DNA of 64,000 nt, from positions 13,795,495 through 13,859,494 of the forward strand of contig OZ234502.1 in NCBI GenBank assembly GCA_965153455.1. Reading direction: 5' to 3'. Below, in pieces: positions 1 through 11,333 of this stretch. The notes beneath the pieces were generated by a model that saw only the letters and a program-made list of their open reading frames with translations, had not been told where the DNA came from and made no database searches. This stretch comes from Sphagnum compactum. Its lineage: Eukaryota; Bryophyta; Sphagnopsida; Sphagnales. Each line of letters starts with the position of its first letter. Position 1 is the stretch's first letter. A program made the position numbers and the translations under genes.

Positions 1-1483
1 TCATTGGTATGTAGAGGACTAGCATCATGATTTTCCTGAAGACAAAAGAGATGCATGACATGCTCAGGATCACTTCCTGCTGGGCTTTTATGTGGAAGCC
101 TCAGATAGAAGAGCAAATGTGTTGCAAACACCCATGGCTATATAGAGTTCTCAATTCTACAAGGGATGCACAGGTGGACATTGTCTGATGGCAGAAGCTG
201 GAATGAGAAATTGCAACAGAGAACACAAGAGCACAAGGACAAAGTGGTTATGAAGCTTGTTCGTGCATACCTGAGCAATTTTCCCATAGCCGTTGGAACC
301 AGGTCCTTCTTGTCGAGCCAGAACAGGTCCCTGTTCCACAACAGCAGGAGCAGTCCGAGAGCTATGCATTCCTGCAAGCAGTTATTGATTTCTGGCAGTA
401 TGAGGAGCTGAGATGTACAATTTTCTTCAGGACACTAAATGCATCAAAGAGTGCAGTGGCATGCAACCCTGAAATGTATTACAATCATCCATAGACAACT
501 GCAAATGGATTGCAAAAACAAAACGCCATAGCTGGTGTGACTTAATTGTGCTCCAAGCTCAGCGGATACCATACAAGAAGCATGCTGTGGAATTCAAGGA
601 GTTTTTTGCTTTGTTAGACATCATGCAAGCGAGCATTGCAATTTCCCAGAAGAAAATGCTAACCAGCAAATCTTCGACGTTTCTCCCTCTCGTGATCGAT
701 GTCATGAGTAGAAAGGTTAGCCAATACATCATCGAGAACGCTCTCAGGATTGTCTGCATTTTTTCGCGGCGCAGTCGTCTTCTCGTCGCGTACTCTACGT
801 CCCAATAAAGGCATTCCTGATGCGGATGTGAACATGCTTGCCAATCGTTGCTTCCCTATCAACGCTGCCGCTGCTGATAGTGCGGCTGCTTTCTTGTTTG
901 GTGCATCCTTCTTTACAACTGCACCACAGCAATTGAATCTGAACTGAGCTCCAAAACCTAAAATCCGACCTACATTTCAACAATCTGAGAGAGCTGCAAA
1001 CTCTGGCACATTACAACTGAGAAACAAAACAATCCGCAGCCGAAAGAAAAGAAAGCTCTCCGGGAAGACGAAGAGACAAAGCTAATTACCATCTCCATCT
1101 CCGTTCTTTTTGTTCTTGCGTTTCCCGGAGTGACCATCCTCATCGTCGTCGCCATCAGAGTCGTGAGGGAATTCATCGACATCCCACTCCACCTCTTCAC
1201 CAACGTCAGCGTAACCCAGTCCATCATCCGCAACCACGAATGCGTTCGCTCCCGTCTCCCTCCGCTTGGCCACCAGCAGGTTGTAGTCCGACTCCGAAAG
1301 CGTGTCGTAGATTTTATCTTCTAGTTTCAACTGGAAACCATCGATCCTCCGTCCACCTTTCTGCTTCAAGCTCCGCAACTCCGATAGCGCCGCAGCTCTT
1401 GCTGATGTCACTCCTCCTCCTCCTGCCGCCCCTCCTTCCCCGCCTCCTCGTCTCCGCCTCTCGCCCTCATCGCCACCTCCCAT
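1..1483 (-). CDS. POLA1: DNA polymerase alpha catalytic subunit, N-terminal exons (partial)
   Basis: N-terminal, non-catalytic part of the replicative primase-associated polymerase, a nuclear enzyme that extends RNA primers. Exons read on the minus strand: 1483-1090, 918-664, 371-271 and 35-1, continuing off the left edge. Splice phases are compatible throughout (1, 1, 0) and all introns are GT-AG. The first exon has an Arg/Gly-rich start, then ARAAALSELRSLKQKGGRR, then a KLEDKIYDTLSESDYNLLV block and DDDGLGYADVGEE-like acidic text. These are the hallmarks of the conserved POLA N-terminal domain. Exon 2 has ASMFTSA and ESVLDDVLANL followed by a charged REKRRR stretch, also typical. I chose the ATG at 1483 (context GGCGGCATGGG); the open frame extends upstream only through a GTG. 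The fourth exon (35-1) is the least certain. The catalytic domains lie outside the window. Confidence 0.8.
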
Positions 1484-1595
1484 GCCGCCCAACGAGCTTC
1501 CCCACACACCTCTGTGCGTGTGTCTCTCTCTTCCCGCGACACTCTCGTCTCTCCCCACACGTCGCGCTCTCTCTCTCTCTCGCTCAGAGTCTTGC

Positions 1596-1622
1596 TTTGG
1601 CGGGAATGGGCGTGGCGGGAAA
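1596..1622 (-). promoter_or_regulatory. Two E2F-like sites upstream of the DNA polymerase alpha gene
   Basis: On the minus strand the sequence reads TTTCCCGCCA, then TTCCCGCCAAA 6 nt later, 113-139 bp upstream of the chosen ATG. Both fit the E2F consensus TTTSSCGC or its reverse. DNA polymerase alpha is a classic S-phase E2F target in plants and animals, so position and gene identity support each other. A CT-rich tract (1568-1583) lies between the sites and the ATG, as in many plant 5' UTRs. Confidence 0.65.
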
Positions 1623-2308
1623 CAGAGACGATGTTAAAATACCCGGCGGGTTGGTGACAGATCCGGTCACAAAAACCAGCCAGAGCTTACAGCTTTTTTT
1701 GCTGGCTGTATGTAGCCAAAAATTTAAAGTTCTAAAATTATGTGTTTCTTTTATATTTTCAATAGCCAGAATTTGGACAGAATTTAAGAAAAATCACCAG
1801 GTAGAAATACATGGCTCAAGTGGATAGCCAAAATCTATTGAATAATGTTTTTAAAACTTTACTTTCTTATTCACCTGGTAGCCAAATCTGGCTAAATCTC
1901 CCTGTGGATCATCCCCACTTTGGCTACAACACAAAATTGAACCCAAAAATAATAATACACTTACAGAAATCAGCATCTACATCCTTAACAAGTAGCCTTT
2001 CCATTATTAGCAAAATTTTGCCAAAAAGAGAAATTAAAAGTAAAAATTCGAAAATTAGGAGATTTTGAAGGTTTTTAATTATCACAAGTGAGAAAAAAAA
2101 AAAGTAAAAATTAAGGCTAAAGCCACTTGAAATAAAAGGCGATTACTCTTCAATCCCACTACAATAGAGTTTTCCGTAAAGTCATGACAACACGGCACTA
2201 GTACCCTCAGTTTGGTCCAAAACCGGGTGAGATTATTAAAAAAAAAACCTGCAAAAAAGTACATTACCTAGCCTTCAAGGGGAGGTCAAACTCATTTTAT
2301 GTGCCAAA
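1623..2308. other. AT-rich intergenic DNA
   Basis: No gene is recognised. Short open frames here have no codon bias or recognisable motifs. The phrase GTAGCCAAA and close variants recur several times between 1690 and 1890, suggesting an old simple or tandem origin. Confidence 0.5.
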
Positions 2309-2557
2309 CTGAGTTTCATCCGGTTTTGATCCCGTCTTTCCTTTTTCATGAGCACCTCCACTGCTGCTGCTACATATTTTTTCACTGCTCCTACATGTAC
2401 AACTACTATAATTAGTTTGAACCTTGTGCATTAAATGCTGAGTTTCAGCATTTCATACCCAGATTTAATAAAACTTCATTACTTTGCGGACCTCAATCAA
2501 AAAGGGGATAAGGGGTGAAAAGAGGCCCAAAGACAGGGTGAAGACAGGATTACTTTA
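2309..2557 (+). repeat. Dispersed repeat family A, copy 1
   Basis: About 250 bp that recurs in the same orientation at 21727-21965, estimated near 80 percent identity by eye with small indels. Shared blocks include GTCTTTCCTTTT, CCTCCACTG, GTACAACTAC, CCTTGTGCATTAAAT, GGGGATA.GGGGTGAAA and GAAGACAGG.TTACTTTA. It is non-coding. Element type is unknown, with no clear terminal repeats. Confidence 0.7.
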
Positions 2558-2940
2558 AGGAAAACTATTAGGTTTTCTAACTTTGAACTATTAAAAATAC
2601 CCAAACCAATGATCATTGAAAAAATCAAAATGAATGGCCAACATTGATACAAATTACATACAATCTCATAAAAAATGTAGCATTTTTGAATTATCAATTT
2701 TTTATTTGATTTTATCATTAACTCCCATGGAAGCTAAATAGCACAACTAGTTTCTAAACACCAAATTAAAGAATTTTTCTAATTTTTTCAAGTTGGCGTT
2801 ACAACGCATGTTGCATTTATCGGCAAGTGGTCTTTTTGGGATGGTTTTTTAAAGTTCAAAATTGTTTTCACTTGAAAAATTTAATAAATGAATTCCCTTA
2901 GTTGTTTCAATTTTATTTTCATATCGCACAGGGTCACATT

Positions 2941-3670
2941 CCACCCCATATTACACATATCTTTGGAGCGACCCACTTCTTAGCCATGACCAAGCCTTCA
3001 AATGGAGTTCGTTCCATTACAATTGGGGAAGCATTGTATCAACTCACAAACCATGTTTTATGCTTTCAATTCTACAAAACCTTTGCAACACATTTTTCCC
3101 CACACCAATTTGGAATTGCAACTAAAGACGATTATGAAGCAGTAATCCACGACATCAGGTGCACCTTAGACCTTCACCATGACTGGGTTGTTCTTCAGTT
3201 AGACATGGCAAACGTATTCAATTTGCTACCAAGAAGGGTCATATTTCAAGAACTTCATGCAATATGTGGGGTCATCATACAATTCATCCCTTTTGTTCGT
3301 GCATTTTATATATTTGAGTCTCCTTTATTTTATAGTCATCGTAATCGTGAAGGTCATGTCACATTCATCCCATCTACCATGGGAACTCGTCAAGGTGATC
3401 CTTTGGGGGAGCACTATTCACTTTAGCCCATTTTAAGGTTTTACCTTCTATAATTAGTCATTTCTCTCTTGTTTATTTCCATTCATTGCAGATGACACTC
3501 ACATCATAGGTCCCCTTTCAATTATATCATCTACATATGAGCATTTTCAGAATGAATTTTATGTGATAGGTAATTTTATCCAACCTTAGAAATGCATAAT
3601 ATGGTCACCCTCTGGCCTACCACTAGACTTCAACACCCCATCCCAATTTACGACCCCATTCGAAGGACCT
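2941..3670 (+). pseudogene. Non-LTR retrotransposon reverse transcriptase relic
   Basis: The frame 2902-3426 carries recognisable reverse transcriptase text: GVRSITIGEALYQLTNH, then VVLQLDMANVFN (motif A, catalytic Asp), then MGTRQGDPLG (the GDPLG motif of non-LTR enzymes). After a stop at 3424 and a frame change, the catalytic Asp pair appears as ADDTHIIGP at 3488-3514, followed by KCIIWSPSGLP and a region ending near 3670. The copy is disrupted by at least two stops and a frameshift, and no endonuclease or ORF1 is visible. It is therefore a truncated, inactive insertion. Family is LINE-like; clade not determined. Confidence 0.65.
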
Positions 3671-3699
3671 TCCTATCATCAGCAAGATAGTGTCGTGAG

Positions 3700-4437
3700 C
3701 TCTTCCTCGATGTCTATCCAGCTCTTCTTTGCACGATGGGTCATCTCAATATTGTTTTGGTTGTAATACACCTGCAGCAACACCGTCCAAAACGAGAGCA
3801 CGAATACTCACGGCCTTGTCGATTCCACGTACCACCAACATGTAGCCATTTTGTAGAAAATCACGGAGTCGCTGAAACATGAACAAAATCCAATTCAGAA
3901 TGATGGACCAGCTCCAAAGGACTTTTTGGAGGTTTTCGTCCACCTATGCAACAGAGTCATATCTGTTGAAAACTCCACAGCCGTGAGACCACCGCTGACG
4001 GGCAATATTTTCCGGATCGAAACATCGTGCACAAGGGGCAAGAGCATAGCTTCGATCAGGGCCTCTTTTTCAATTCGTAAAAAACCTGACACCCACCCGG
4101 CAATGTTCATACGCACTTTGGTTCCCTACCTCTGTCGGTTCACGAACGATTTTGGTGGTCAGCCAAGTGGTCGAAAAATGCTGCGCTGTTGCATTGTTGC
4201 CATCTCGCCTTCCACAAAGCGCTTCTAAGCGAAGGATCCATGGACATCAGGATTCGCTATTCTAAGAGATGCATTTCGGGTACTCGACGTCATCTTCGAA
4301 TCGTTCTCGTAAACCCCGGTAATCCAATTCCCCTTGATTTTCAATCCGGCATTCTGAGAAGCTCTCGATGCTGTCGCAACCCCACCTAATTTATAGCCTC
4401 CAGGTTCCAATGGTTTAACACTCATCGACTTCATGTT
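3700..4437 (-). pseudogene. Left part of a foreign-looking coding relic split by a solo LTR
   Basis: This segment lies on the other side of the solo LTR from the RecQ-like helicase relic and is joined to it once the LTR and one target-site copy are removed. Minus-strand frames 4485-4225, 4116-3895 and 3943-3746 look protein-like (for example the stretch near VSIRKILPVSGGLTAVEF and FQRLRDFLQNGYMLVVRG), but they are in different frames and broken by stops. I do not recognise a domain. It may be the C-terminal part of the helicase-bearing gene or element. The base composition is GC-richer than the flanking AT-rich DNA. Confidence 0.4.
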
Positions 4438-4442
4438 GGTGC

Positions 4443-5431
4443 TAGCGCACTCCCAAGTTCCTAGTGGACCCACTTGAGGGTCCAAGCATGTGGCAATGCG
4501 GAAGGAGTTGGAACTTGGAGCACGCTCCCGACTTCTAGCACTAGAGGGGGGGGTGAGAGGGGTGTGCTAGCAGTCCCGGGATAGACTAGGAAGAATTGAC
4601 AAGCTTATTCACTCACACGGGCCTGCACACAACCCACACAAAGTGGTTAGTGCATAGTTGGAGCACCTTTGGTGCTAGGACGAGCCACGAGCAACACGGA
4701 CACACAAGACTCACCACGGCCCGGACTTGGGGGGGAAGCCACCACCTTCCCCCTTATAGTATACTCTGCAGCTCTGCACGGAGGCTACATCCAAATGGCT
4801 ATTTTTCCCGGGACTCCCGCGTGGGAGTCCCGAAATCGCGCCAAATGGGACTCCCGTGACTTTGGAGCCCCCATAACTTTGCGATCAGACCTTGGATCGC
4901 GATGCGGTCTGAAGCAAAGTTGTAGATCTCGTCGAGACCTTTCCAACGGTATGTCGCACGTCCTCTGCAGCCTAGTATTTCGGGTCGATTCCCGACTTTT
5001 AGTGGTCGGGAGTCAAACTGGCAGTTCGACTCCCGACCCTTCTTTTGGCCATAACTTGTGTTTCAAAGATCCAAATGAGCAATGCGAGCCCATTTTAGAT
5101 ATCTACATTTCAAGAGCTTTTCAATGATATAAAGAACGCCACAAGACGTTGAGGTTTGACCCCTGCAATCGCTCTCTGAAGTTTTGAGAGTCCACCGGGA
5201 CTCCATCTGCCTTGAGAGTGTGAGGGTTCACTCCCTCATACTCCCTCACACTTTCTAACACTCCCGGGAGTATGTGATGCGACTCCCGGGCTTCCTCTTG
5301 CTTTAATTCCCGGGCATCCTCTTAGCTCAACTCCCGGGCTTTCTCTTGGCTTAACTCCCGGGCTTCCTCTTGACCCGCACCCTTGCAATTCCCTTTGTTT
5401 TGGTCACGAGCCCAAAGCTAGGGTTGCGACA
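4443..5431 (-). mobile_element. Solo LTR of the outer chromovirus family
   Basis: 989 bp, homologous end to end with the 972-bp LTRs at 42900-43871 and 55281-56252 and in the same orientation. It is more diverged than those two are from each other. The flanking 5-mer GGTGC occurs at 4438-4442 and again at 5432-5436, a perfect target-site duplication. That shows a real insertion later reduced to a solo LTR by recombination. It has four units of the CTCCCGGG-centred repeat near its right end, against three in the other two LTRs. The terminal dinucleotide on the left has decayed from TG to TA. Confidence 0.88.
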
Positions 5432-5436
5432 GGTGC

Positions 5437-5917
5437 GCACAAAGAAAGATGTCGACAACAACTAAAGGAGGGCACGAATAATACGCCATGGCTAACAGTC
5501 GTTGGACTTACGACTGCAATCCTAAAATTGTCATCTACATCTATGGTCCCGCTCCAGCATTCGGATGCATGCATCCACCAACCGTGTGAAGTTGGTAATG
5601 GACCGGTCGAAGGCCTTCAGTCCCATCCATCGAGCCAACTTTTCGTCACGAGTGATGTTCATCAATTCCGACATGGCCTTGTGCACGTCCGACGGGTTGT
5701 GACGCCAAATGGCCCAAAGAAAGAATCTGGTATCGTTCACCTCGGATCTGACCCGGGCAATCAACACGGTACCTTCCTTCGTGCAACGGGACATTGCCCA
5801 ATGCCTGCCCGTTGTGCGAAAGGTGGCACTTGGGACAAACATCGAGTGACTGGGGAATGGAATTACGGCAATCCGACCTAGGATGCGATCCCAGACATTT
5901 GAATCATCGACGACCAT
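5437..5917 (-). pseudogene. Unrecognised coding relic downstream of the RecQ-like helicase
   Basis: A minus-strand open frame (5917-5531) overlaps the end of the helicase frame by 14 nt in another frame. It reads like real protein (for example VLIARVRSEVNDTRFFLWA) but has no motif I can name. It is probably the C-terminal continuation of the helicase gene after a frameshift, or a second gene of the same element. It ends at the right edge of the solo LTR target duplication. Confidence 0.4.
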
Positions 5918-7228
5918 CTAGCAACAACGGACGATTTTGACTGGGGTGACGCACGTTTCCATCACCGCAATAAACACAACATAGGAGACAATCGGGTTCT
6001 TTGGGAGCAGCGAATCGACGAAAATTCGTCAGGACTGTGCGATCCTCGTTCACAAAAGAGGCGAGCACCATGCCACGCGCACTGAGCATCGACAACGGCG
6101 GGGGAGGTTGCTGTGACACCGTTCGCGATTGCCGCAAACAGTTGTTGCAGGGTTGTGCGGCTGGAATCAGGCTGCACCGTTGGGATTGGCCGTCCACAAC
6201 CAAATGAAGATTGTGCTGTCGACAATTCTCCGTGTCCGTGATCCAAACGTTGGGTTCGGCGAAGGAAGAATCGAGGTGCAGAGCTTCGGCTCTAGATTTC
6301 GTGCTGGAAATCACTCTATTGATACCCGGTCGGCCGTCACGAGCGAGTCGGCCCGACTCTTGGTGCAAAGCAACAAAAGATCTAAAAGATCCGCGATGAA
6401 TGACGAGCCTGACGAATGGATAGTTGTACGCACAGCCGATGACCCCGGTGGTCACCATGACACGCGTTTTGCCCGAGAGCCACGACTGTAACTGCGCCTT
6501 CTTAGCGTCCTCGTCGAGATGGGCATGAAGATGAGCAGTCCTCACGCATGCCACATTATTGGCCATGGATGCCACTTGCTCGACCGACTGTCGTGTCAGG
6601 CAATACACCATGGCCCTATTCGTCTCAAAAGAAACGTTGCAATCCCATTCAATGAGTTGTCAAACGATTTCCTCGTCCACATCAACCACTTCATCGACGA
6701 CATACTCGATCAGGGGGCGCATCGTGAACATCCGGACAATAGCGAATCTCGCGGACATCACTATCTTGAGGTCCGTCTCTTGAGAAGGGGACAGGGAGGT
6801 CGTCAACGCGACGAGCTGGCATCCCCCGGCCCACAACGGTAACATGTGCTTCATGATGGGTCTGAAATCTGACAACAGCAAATGCGCTTCATCCACAACG
6901 ATGCAATGAAGCTTTTGTAAATGGTTCAACGTATGTGCGAGTTCCACGAACCTCGGAGTGGCTGCACGTTCCACCGATACGAACAAGATGCACGGAGGAT
7001 CGTCAAACGTGATCGTGTCCGTGCCATAGGGCGCGTGTCGTAAGCTGGCTCGGGTCGCGTCAGCTTCATGTCCACTGACGAGGATCGTCAGAGGCACCAC
7101 CACGATGACGGTGCGAGTGGTGACTATCGATGGGATAATGAACACGACCGATTTGCCATGTCCGGTGGGCATGACCATCAACAAATCGAGCCTGTTTTTG
7201 AGGATCAACGTCACGACCAAGCCTTGGG
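5904..7228 (-). pseudogene. RecQ-like SF2 DNA helicase, 5'-truncated pseudogene
   Basis: Helicase motifs appear in order on the minus strand: motif I MPTGHGKS (7172-7149), motif Ia region TVIVVVPL, motif II DEAH within VVDEAHLLL (near 6893-6882), motif III-like LVALTTS, motif IV-like AMVYCLTRQSVEQVA, motif V VTTGVIGCAYNYP and motif VI QESGRLARDG. The last two are characteristic of RecQ-type enzymes. Residues before motif I are missing, because homology stops abruptly near 7228 at AT-rich DNA. One in-frame TGA (6662-6660) splits an otherwise open frame. Walker A is GHGKS where GGGKS or GSGKS is usual. The text resembles orphan RecQ helicases of fungal subtelomeres more than the plant RecQ or SGS1 proteins, but this is an impression without a search. 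Confidence 0.7.
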
Positions 7229-10200
7229 AAAAATAATTAGTGTTGTTTTGTATGATTCAATTGCTAAGGAAAAAGCTATTGAATATGAAACTCATCATGA
7301 ATTATGATTACCCTTATTCTGAAATGAGAACAAAAAACATTCGTTTCAAATTTTGCTTGAATGTGCATTTTCCATGAGTGATGTTCACCAATAAACACCC
7401 CATGTATTTCAAATGCAATACTAAAAATGATAAATTATGAACATGAAAACCCCCGAACCCTAAAACCATAATTTGAACCCCCTTAATACACTAACCAAAA
7501 ACCCCTATCCATTAACCAATAACCCTTAATCGTAAGTCGTAAATTTTAACGTTAACATTAACCGCCTAACCCTTAATCCGTAACGTATTATCGATAAATT
7601 ATAATCCTTAAATCACTTTAAAATCTAAAACCAAACCTTGCCAAATTCACAAATCCTCCCCCACGAAAAACCCGCCCAAATTTCCACGAAACAAATTATT
7701 TACGAAAAATGTGGAATTTGAAAACTAATGTACGTCAATGAAATTTTGAAATCAATTAAAAATAAATTTATAATAAATTTATGATCAAATTTATTGATCT
7801 TTTTCTTAGTTTTTAAACAAATAACCAAGATTTTTAAAAAATGCATTTCATAATGTTTTAATCTTCATATGGGTACATTTTATTTTTTTTAAATTACTAA
7901 TAAATTTTTAAAATTTTGATTTCACGGTAAAAACCAATAATGTTTTTGTGCACTTGTAACTATTCAATGTTTCAATGTAGGCTTGAAATACAATATGCTT
8001 AAAACGAAAAAAAATTGTAATAATCATAAATTTTTATAACAATCAAAAGGTTTATATATAGAAAAAAATAATTTATTTATCATTTAAAAATCTCCAAACC
8101 ATGGTAGCCCCCATTATGTTATTAGTATTGTTGAAAAACCTTTGACAAATATGTGTGCATCATAATGATTTGGTTGATTTATAATGTAAGACTTATTCAA
8201 TATTAAAAAAAAAATTCACAAAATTGGGGCATGTTTTTAAAATTGTTGAAAAACAATCAATGAATATGATTTTATGGCCTCAAGTTTCATCGTTTTAATA
8301 AATTTAAGCTGTAGGAAACATTGAATTTTAAAATATTTTTGTCACTAAAAATTCAACTATATTAAAAAATTAATATTGGAAGGAAAAAATTGTTGGTTAA
8401 TGGATTCACACTTGGACCAACAACATATGTCACATTAGTGAATATTGAAATACAAAATTAAAAAGACAACAATATTGAAATGAAAAGCTAAATTTGTCAC
8501 CAAACACATTAAACATGATATAGAAAATATAATGATCAAATTTAACTTTCTTTGAATAAATTTAAGTAAAAGACCATGAGAAAAAAAATCAAGGTAAATA
8601 TGTCTTTTTCATTTGTACATTAGGGTAAAATCATAACAACTAAGGCCAAATTTCAAAATCATGATGCAATCATAGGGATTATGATGTCTTTATAATAACT
8701 CATTGCATGTTTCATGATAGTGTGTAAAAGGTTTTGACTACTCTTTTCAATGTACAAGTTATTAAATCGTGTTAAACACGACAAAAGACATTAAACATTA
8801 AAATTCATTAAACGAAATGTGATGGTGTAAATTTGTGCAACTTACATCAATCTCGAAAATATAAACATTTTAAAGAAAGATGATTTTTTTCTTCATACTC
8901 ATTATCGTTGAAACTTGAAATGTCCATTTATCTTGTTAATGAAAATTAACATTAGAACTTTTAAAAGCAATTCTTTAATAAGAATAAACAAAATGAAGTT
9001 GATAAACCTTACATGTTTATTATAAAACCACATTCTTTCTTAAGGGTTATATTCATTTACAAAATCATAATGCATATGCTTTGGAAAGAATTAGGAGTAA
9101 AAGAATAATGAGATTTTTTTTATGTAATCTGATGCCAAACGACGTTCAAATCAACATTTAATTCATTTGTTCAATGAATCTAAACACATTTATTACAAAT
9201 TCAAATTTCAAAATGTTAAAAATGTTAAGGTTTGCAACAAGGCTGCAATCTTCAACAAATGATATTATTATTTAATATCGTGGATGTGAAAGTTGTAATT
9301 AACATTACATGTATTATTAATACTACTATCAAACAAGTTGAAGATGTAAAAACAACATTAATTAAACATCTTGGGATGTTGCATGAATTGTTTAATGGTG
9401 AGAAAAAACATGAGACATCAAAAAATAATCTTTTCTTTGCAACCTTAAATCAATTGGAGATGGTCGCTATAATTATTAAACATTTTCACATAGAGATTGA
9501 AATTGCTAAAGCTTGACAAAAGCTGACAAATTACACATTTTAACAACTAAAACATATGTACTAGATGTTCAATGTGCCTTGAATATCGCATAATATTAAA
9601 TGAATTAACCTAAAACATAATCCAACTTTAAAACATTGTTGTTGGGTTTTGTGTCAGTCTTCCTAAACACATTTTGATAAGGTTTCAATTTTCAAATAAA
9701 TTGATCAATTAAAGCCCAAACCATTAACTATAATAATTCATTTTTACCATAAAATAAACAACAATGGAATCCTCAATTTTGCTTGCTTAAAACCCAATAC
9801 TATATAAACATTGACATTTAAATTTCATGTTACTAGCATCTATTAATCACATTATGACAAAAACATCATTGTGTAAGACTATTTATTTTACAAAATAGAA
9901 AAATTAAACATGAGTGTAGTGCCCTTGCCAAGGTTCCAAATTGAAGAAAATCTTGCCCACCTCCCCCTTTTTTTTTCTATTTCCTTGTATGTTCCCATAT
10001 GGTTATGAATGGTTCATCCATAATTATAGCTAATATTTCATGGACTTGTATGTTCCCATATGGTTTTAAATAGTTCATCAATATTTATAGTTAATATTGC
10101 ATGTACATGTAGATGTGTAGGGAAAAAAGGTTAAGAAAAAAGTTTTTAAAAATGTGGGTTAATATACATAATATGGACATGGAGTGAGGTAGGTAGTTAG

Positions 10201-10570
10201 GCTTGGAAGAGGTAGGTATGAACAACAAAAGATGGCTAGACAACAATCTTTCTATTATATAGATGCACATAGTTTCAAAAAAAATTCTAGAAATTTGCAA
10301 GTTTCTCCTTCATGAGCTCCCCTTATTACATACAATCTGGTTTCCAGAAACCCATTGTAGGCAATAAAACATAGCTACAAAATTGCAGAGAAAAACTCCA
10401 CAATAATCACTTTGAAGCACAATCTCTTACATCAATCTTCAATGTCAATGTAGAGAAGAGAAAAATACAGTATTTCGGATAGAGCACACCTTTGAAGATA
10501 CGTAGTATTTCAGCTGGAGTGCAGCTTTGAAACAGTATTCACATGGTCACCATGATGAAGATCATGGATT
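7229..10570. other. AT-rich, gene-free DNA with a short telomere-like tract
   Basis: Composition drops sharply to AT-rich at about 7229. No convincing gene is seen. The frame at 9232-9516 lacks any motif or ATG-supported start. At 7440-7620 there is a run of degenerate CCCTAAA-like words (AACCCTAAAACC, AACCCTTAATCG, CCTAACCCTTAATCC), resembling the longer tract at 26815-27460. Confidence 0.5.
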
Positions 10571-10572
10571 CG

Positions 10573-10672
10573 ACCTGCACAAATTCAAATTACTATCTTT
10601 CATGAATCCGGGATCCAGAACTTGAAAATTCAAGATACTATCTTTCCTGAATCCAGGATCTAGAACTTGAGA
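10573..10672. repeat. Short tandem duplication, about 46 bp
   Basis: Two adjacent imperfect copies of a unit containing TACTATCTTTC.TGAATCC.GGATC.AGAACTTGA. The copies differ at a few bases. No function is evident. Confidence 0.6.
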
Positions 10673-10972
10673 GGGACAAACTTGTCCCTCACATGTTTCC
10701 AACATCCAACCACACATGTACAATACAACAACCAAATCTGATTTGGAAAAGGATTTGTCAGTATCAGGGGAATAAGTACCTAGCTAGTACCTACCAACAA
10801 TCCTCTCTCCACATTCTACTTGCCATCCATTAAAGTGTACATACAAAATGCCCAATTTTGTTCAAACTTTTCAAAGCACAATTCTACATGTGGAAAAAGC
10901 CTTGATACATCTAGTAACTTACATGGCTTGTTAGAAATCCTGGAACCATGAGCAACAGCTGAAAATAGTGCA

Positions 10973-11333
10973 CAAGATTCAATTAACAAAAATGCCAATC
11001 TTCACACAGACATACTCATCAGTTTGAGGTTTGCAAATTAACAGAAATCTCAAAATCAATCACAAAGATCAAGCTCTTTAAGATCCCATCACCAAGAACC
11101 AAAACTCTCTCAGAAACCCATTTCCATCCTACACCCATGATGAGCAAGAACCCAAGATGGCACACAAGATTCAACAACAAAAATGCTAGTCTTACACATA
11201 GACATTACTCATCAGTGTGAGGTTTTGCAAAATAACATCATCTCAAAACCAACCACAAAGATTCAAAGCTCCTTAAGATCCCATCACCAAGCAGCAAAAA
11301 CACTCTCAGACCAAACCCAATTTTCATTCTACC
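10973..11333. repeat. Direct duplication, about 165 bp, upstream of the MoCo sulfurase gene
   Basis: 10973-11133 and 11164-11333 are diverged copies sharing CAAGATTCAA, ACTCATCAGT.TGAGGTTT, TCACAAAGAT, TTAAGATCCCATCACCAAG and ACTCTCAGA. The spacing is about 190 bp. Non-coding. Confidence 0.75.

Noticed and set aside
138-200. Possible extra DNA polymerase alpha exon after the acceptor-like CATTCCAG
   Set aside because: The frame reaches a TAG within 20 codons and no donor gives a compatible phase to the 35-1 exon. Direct joining of 271 to 35 keeps the phase.
1484-1558. Longer N-terminus of the DNA polymerase alpha frame
   Set aside because: The codon at 1558 is GTG. The ATG at 1483 has good context and leads straight into the conserved Arg/Gly-rich start.
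9232-9516. 94-codon open frame in AT-rich DNA
   Set aside because: No ATG-supported start with good context, no motif, and composition equals that of the surrounding non-coding DNA.
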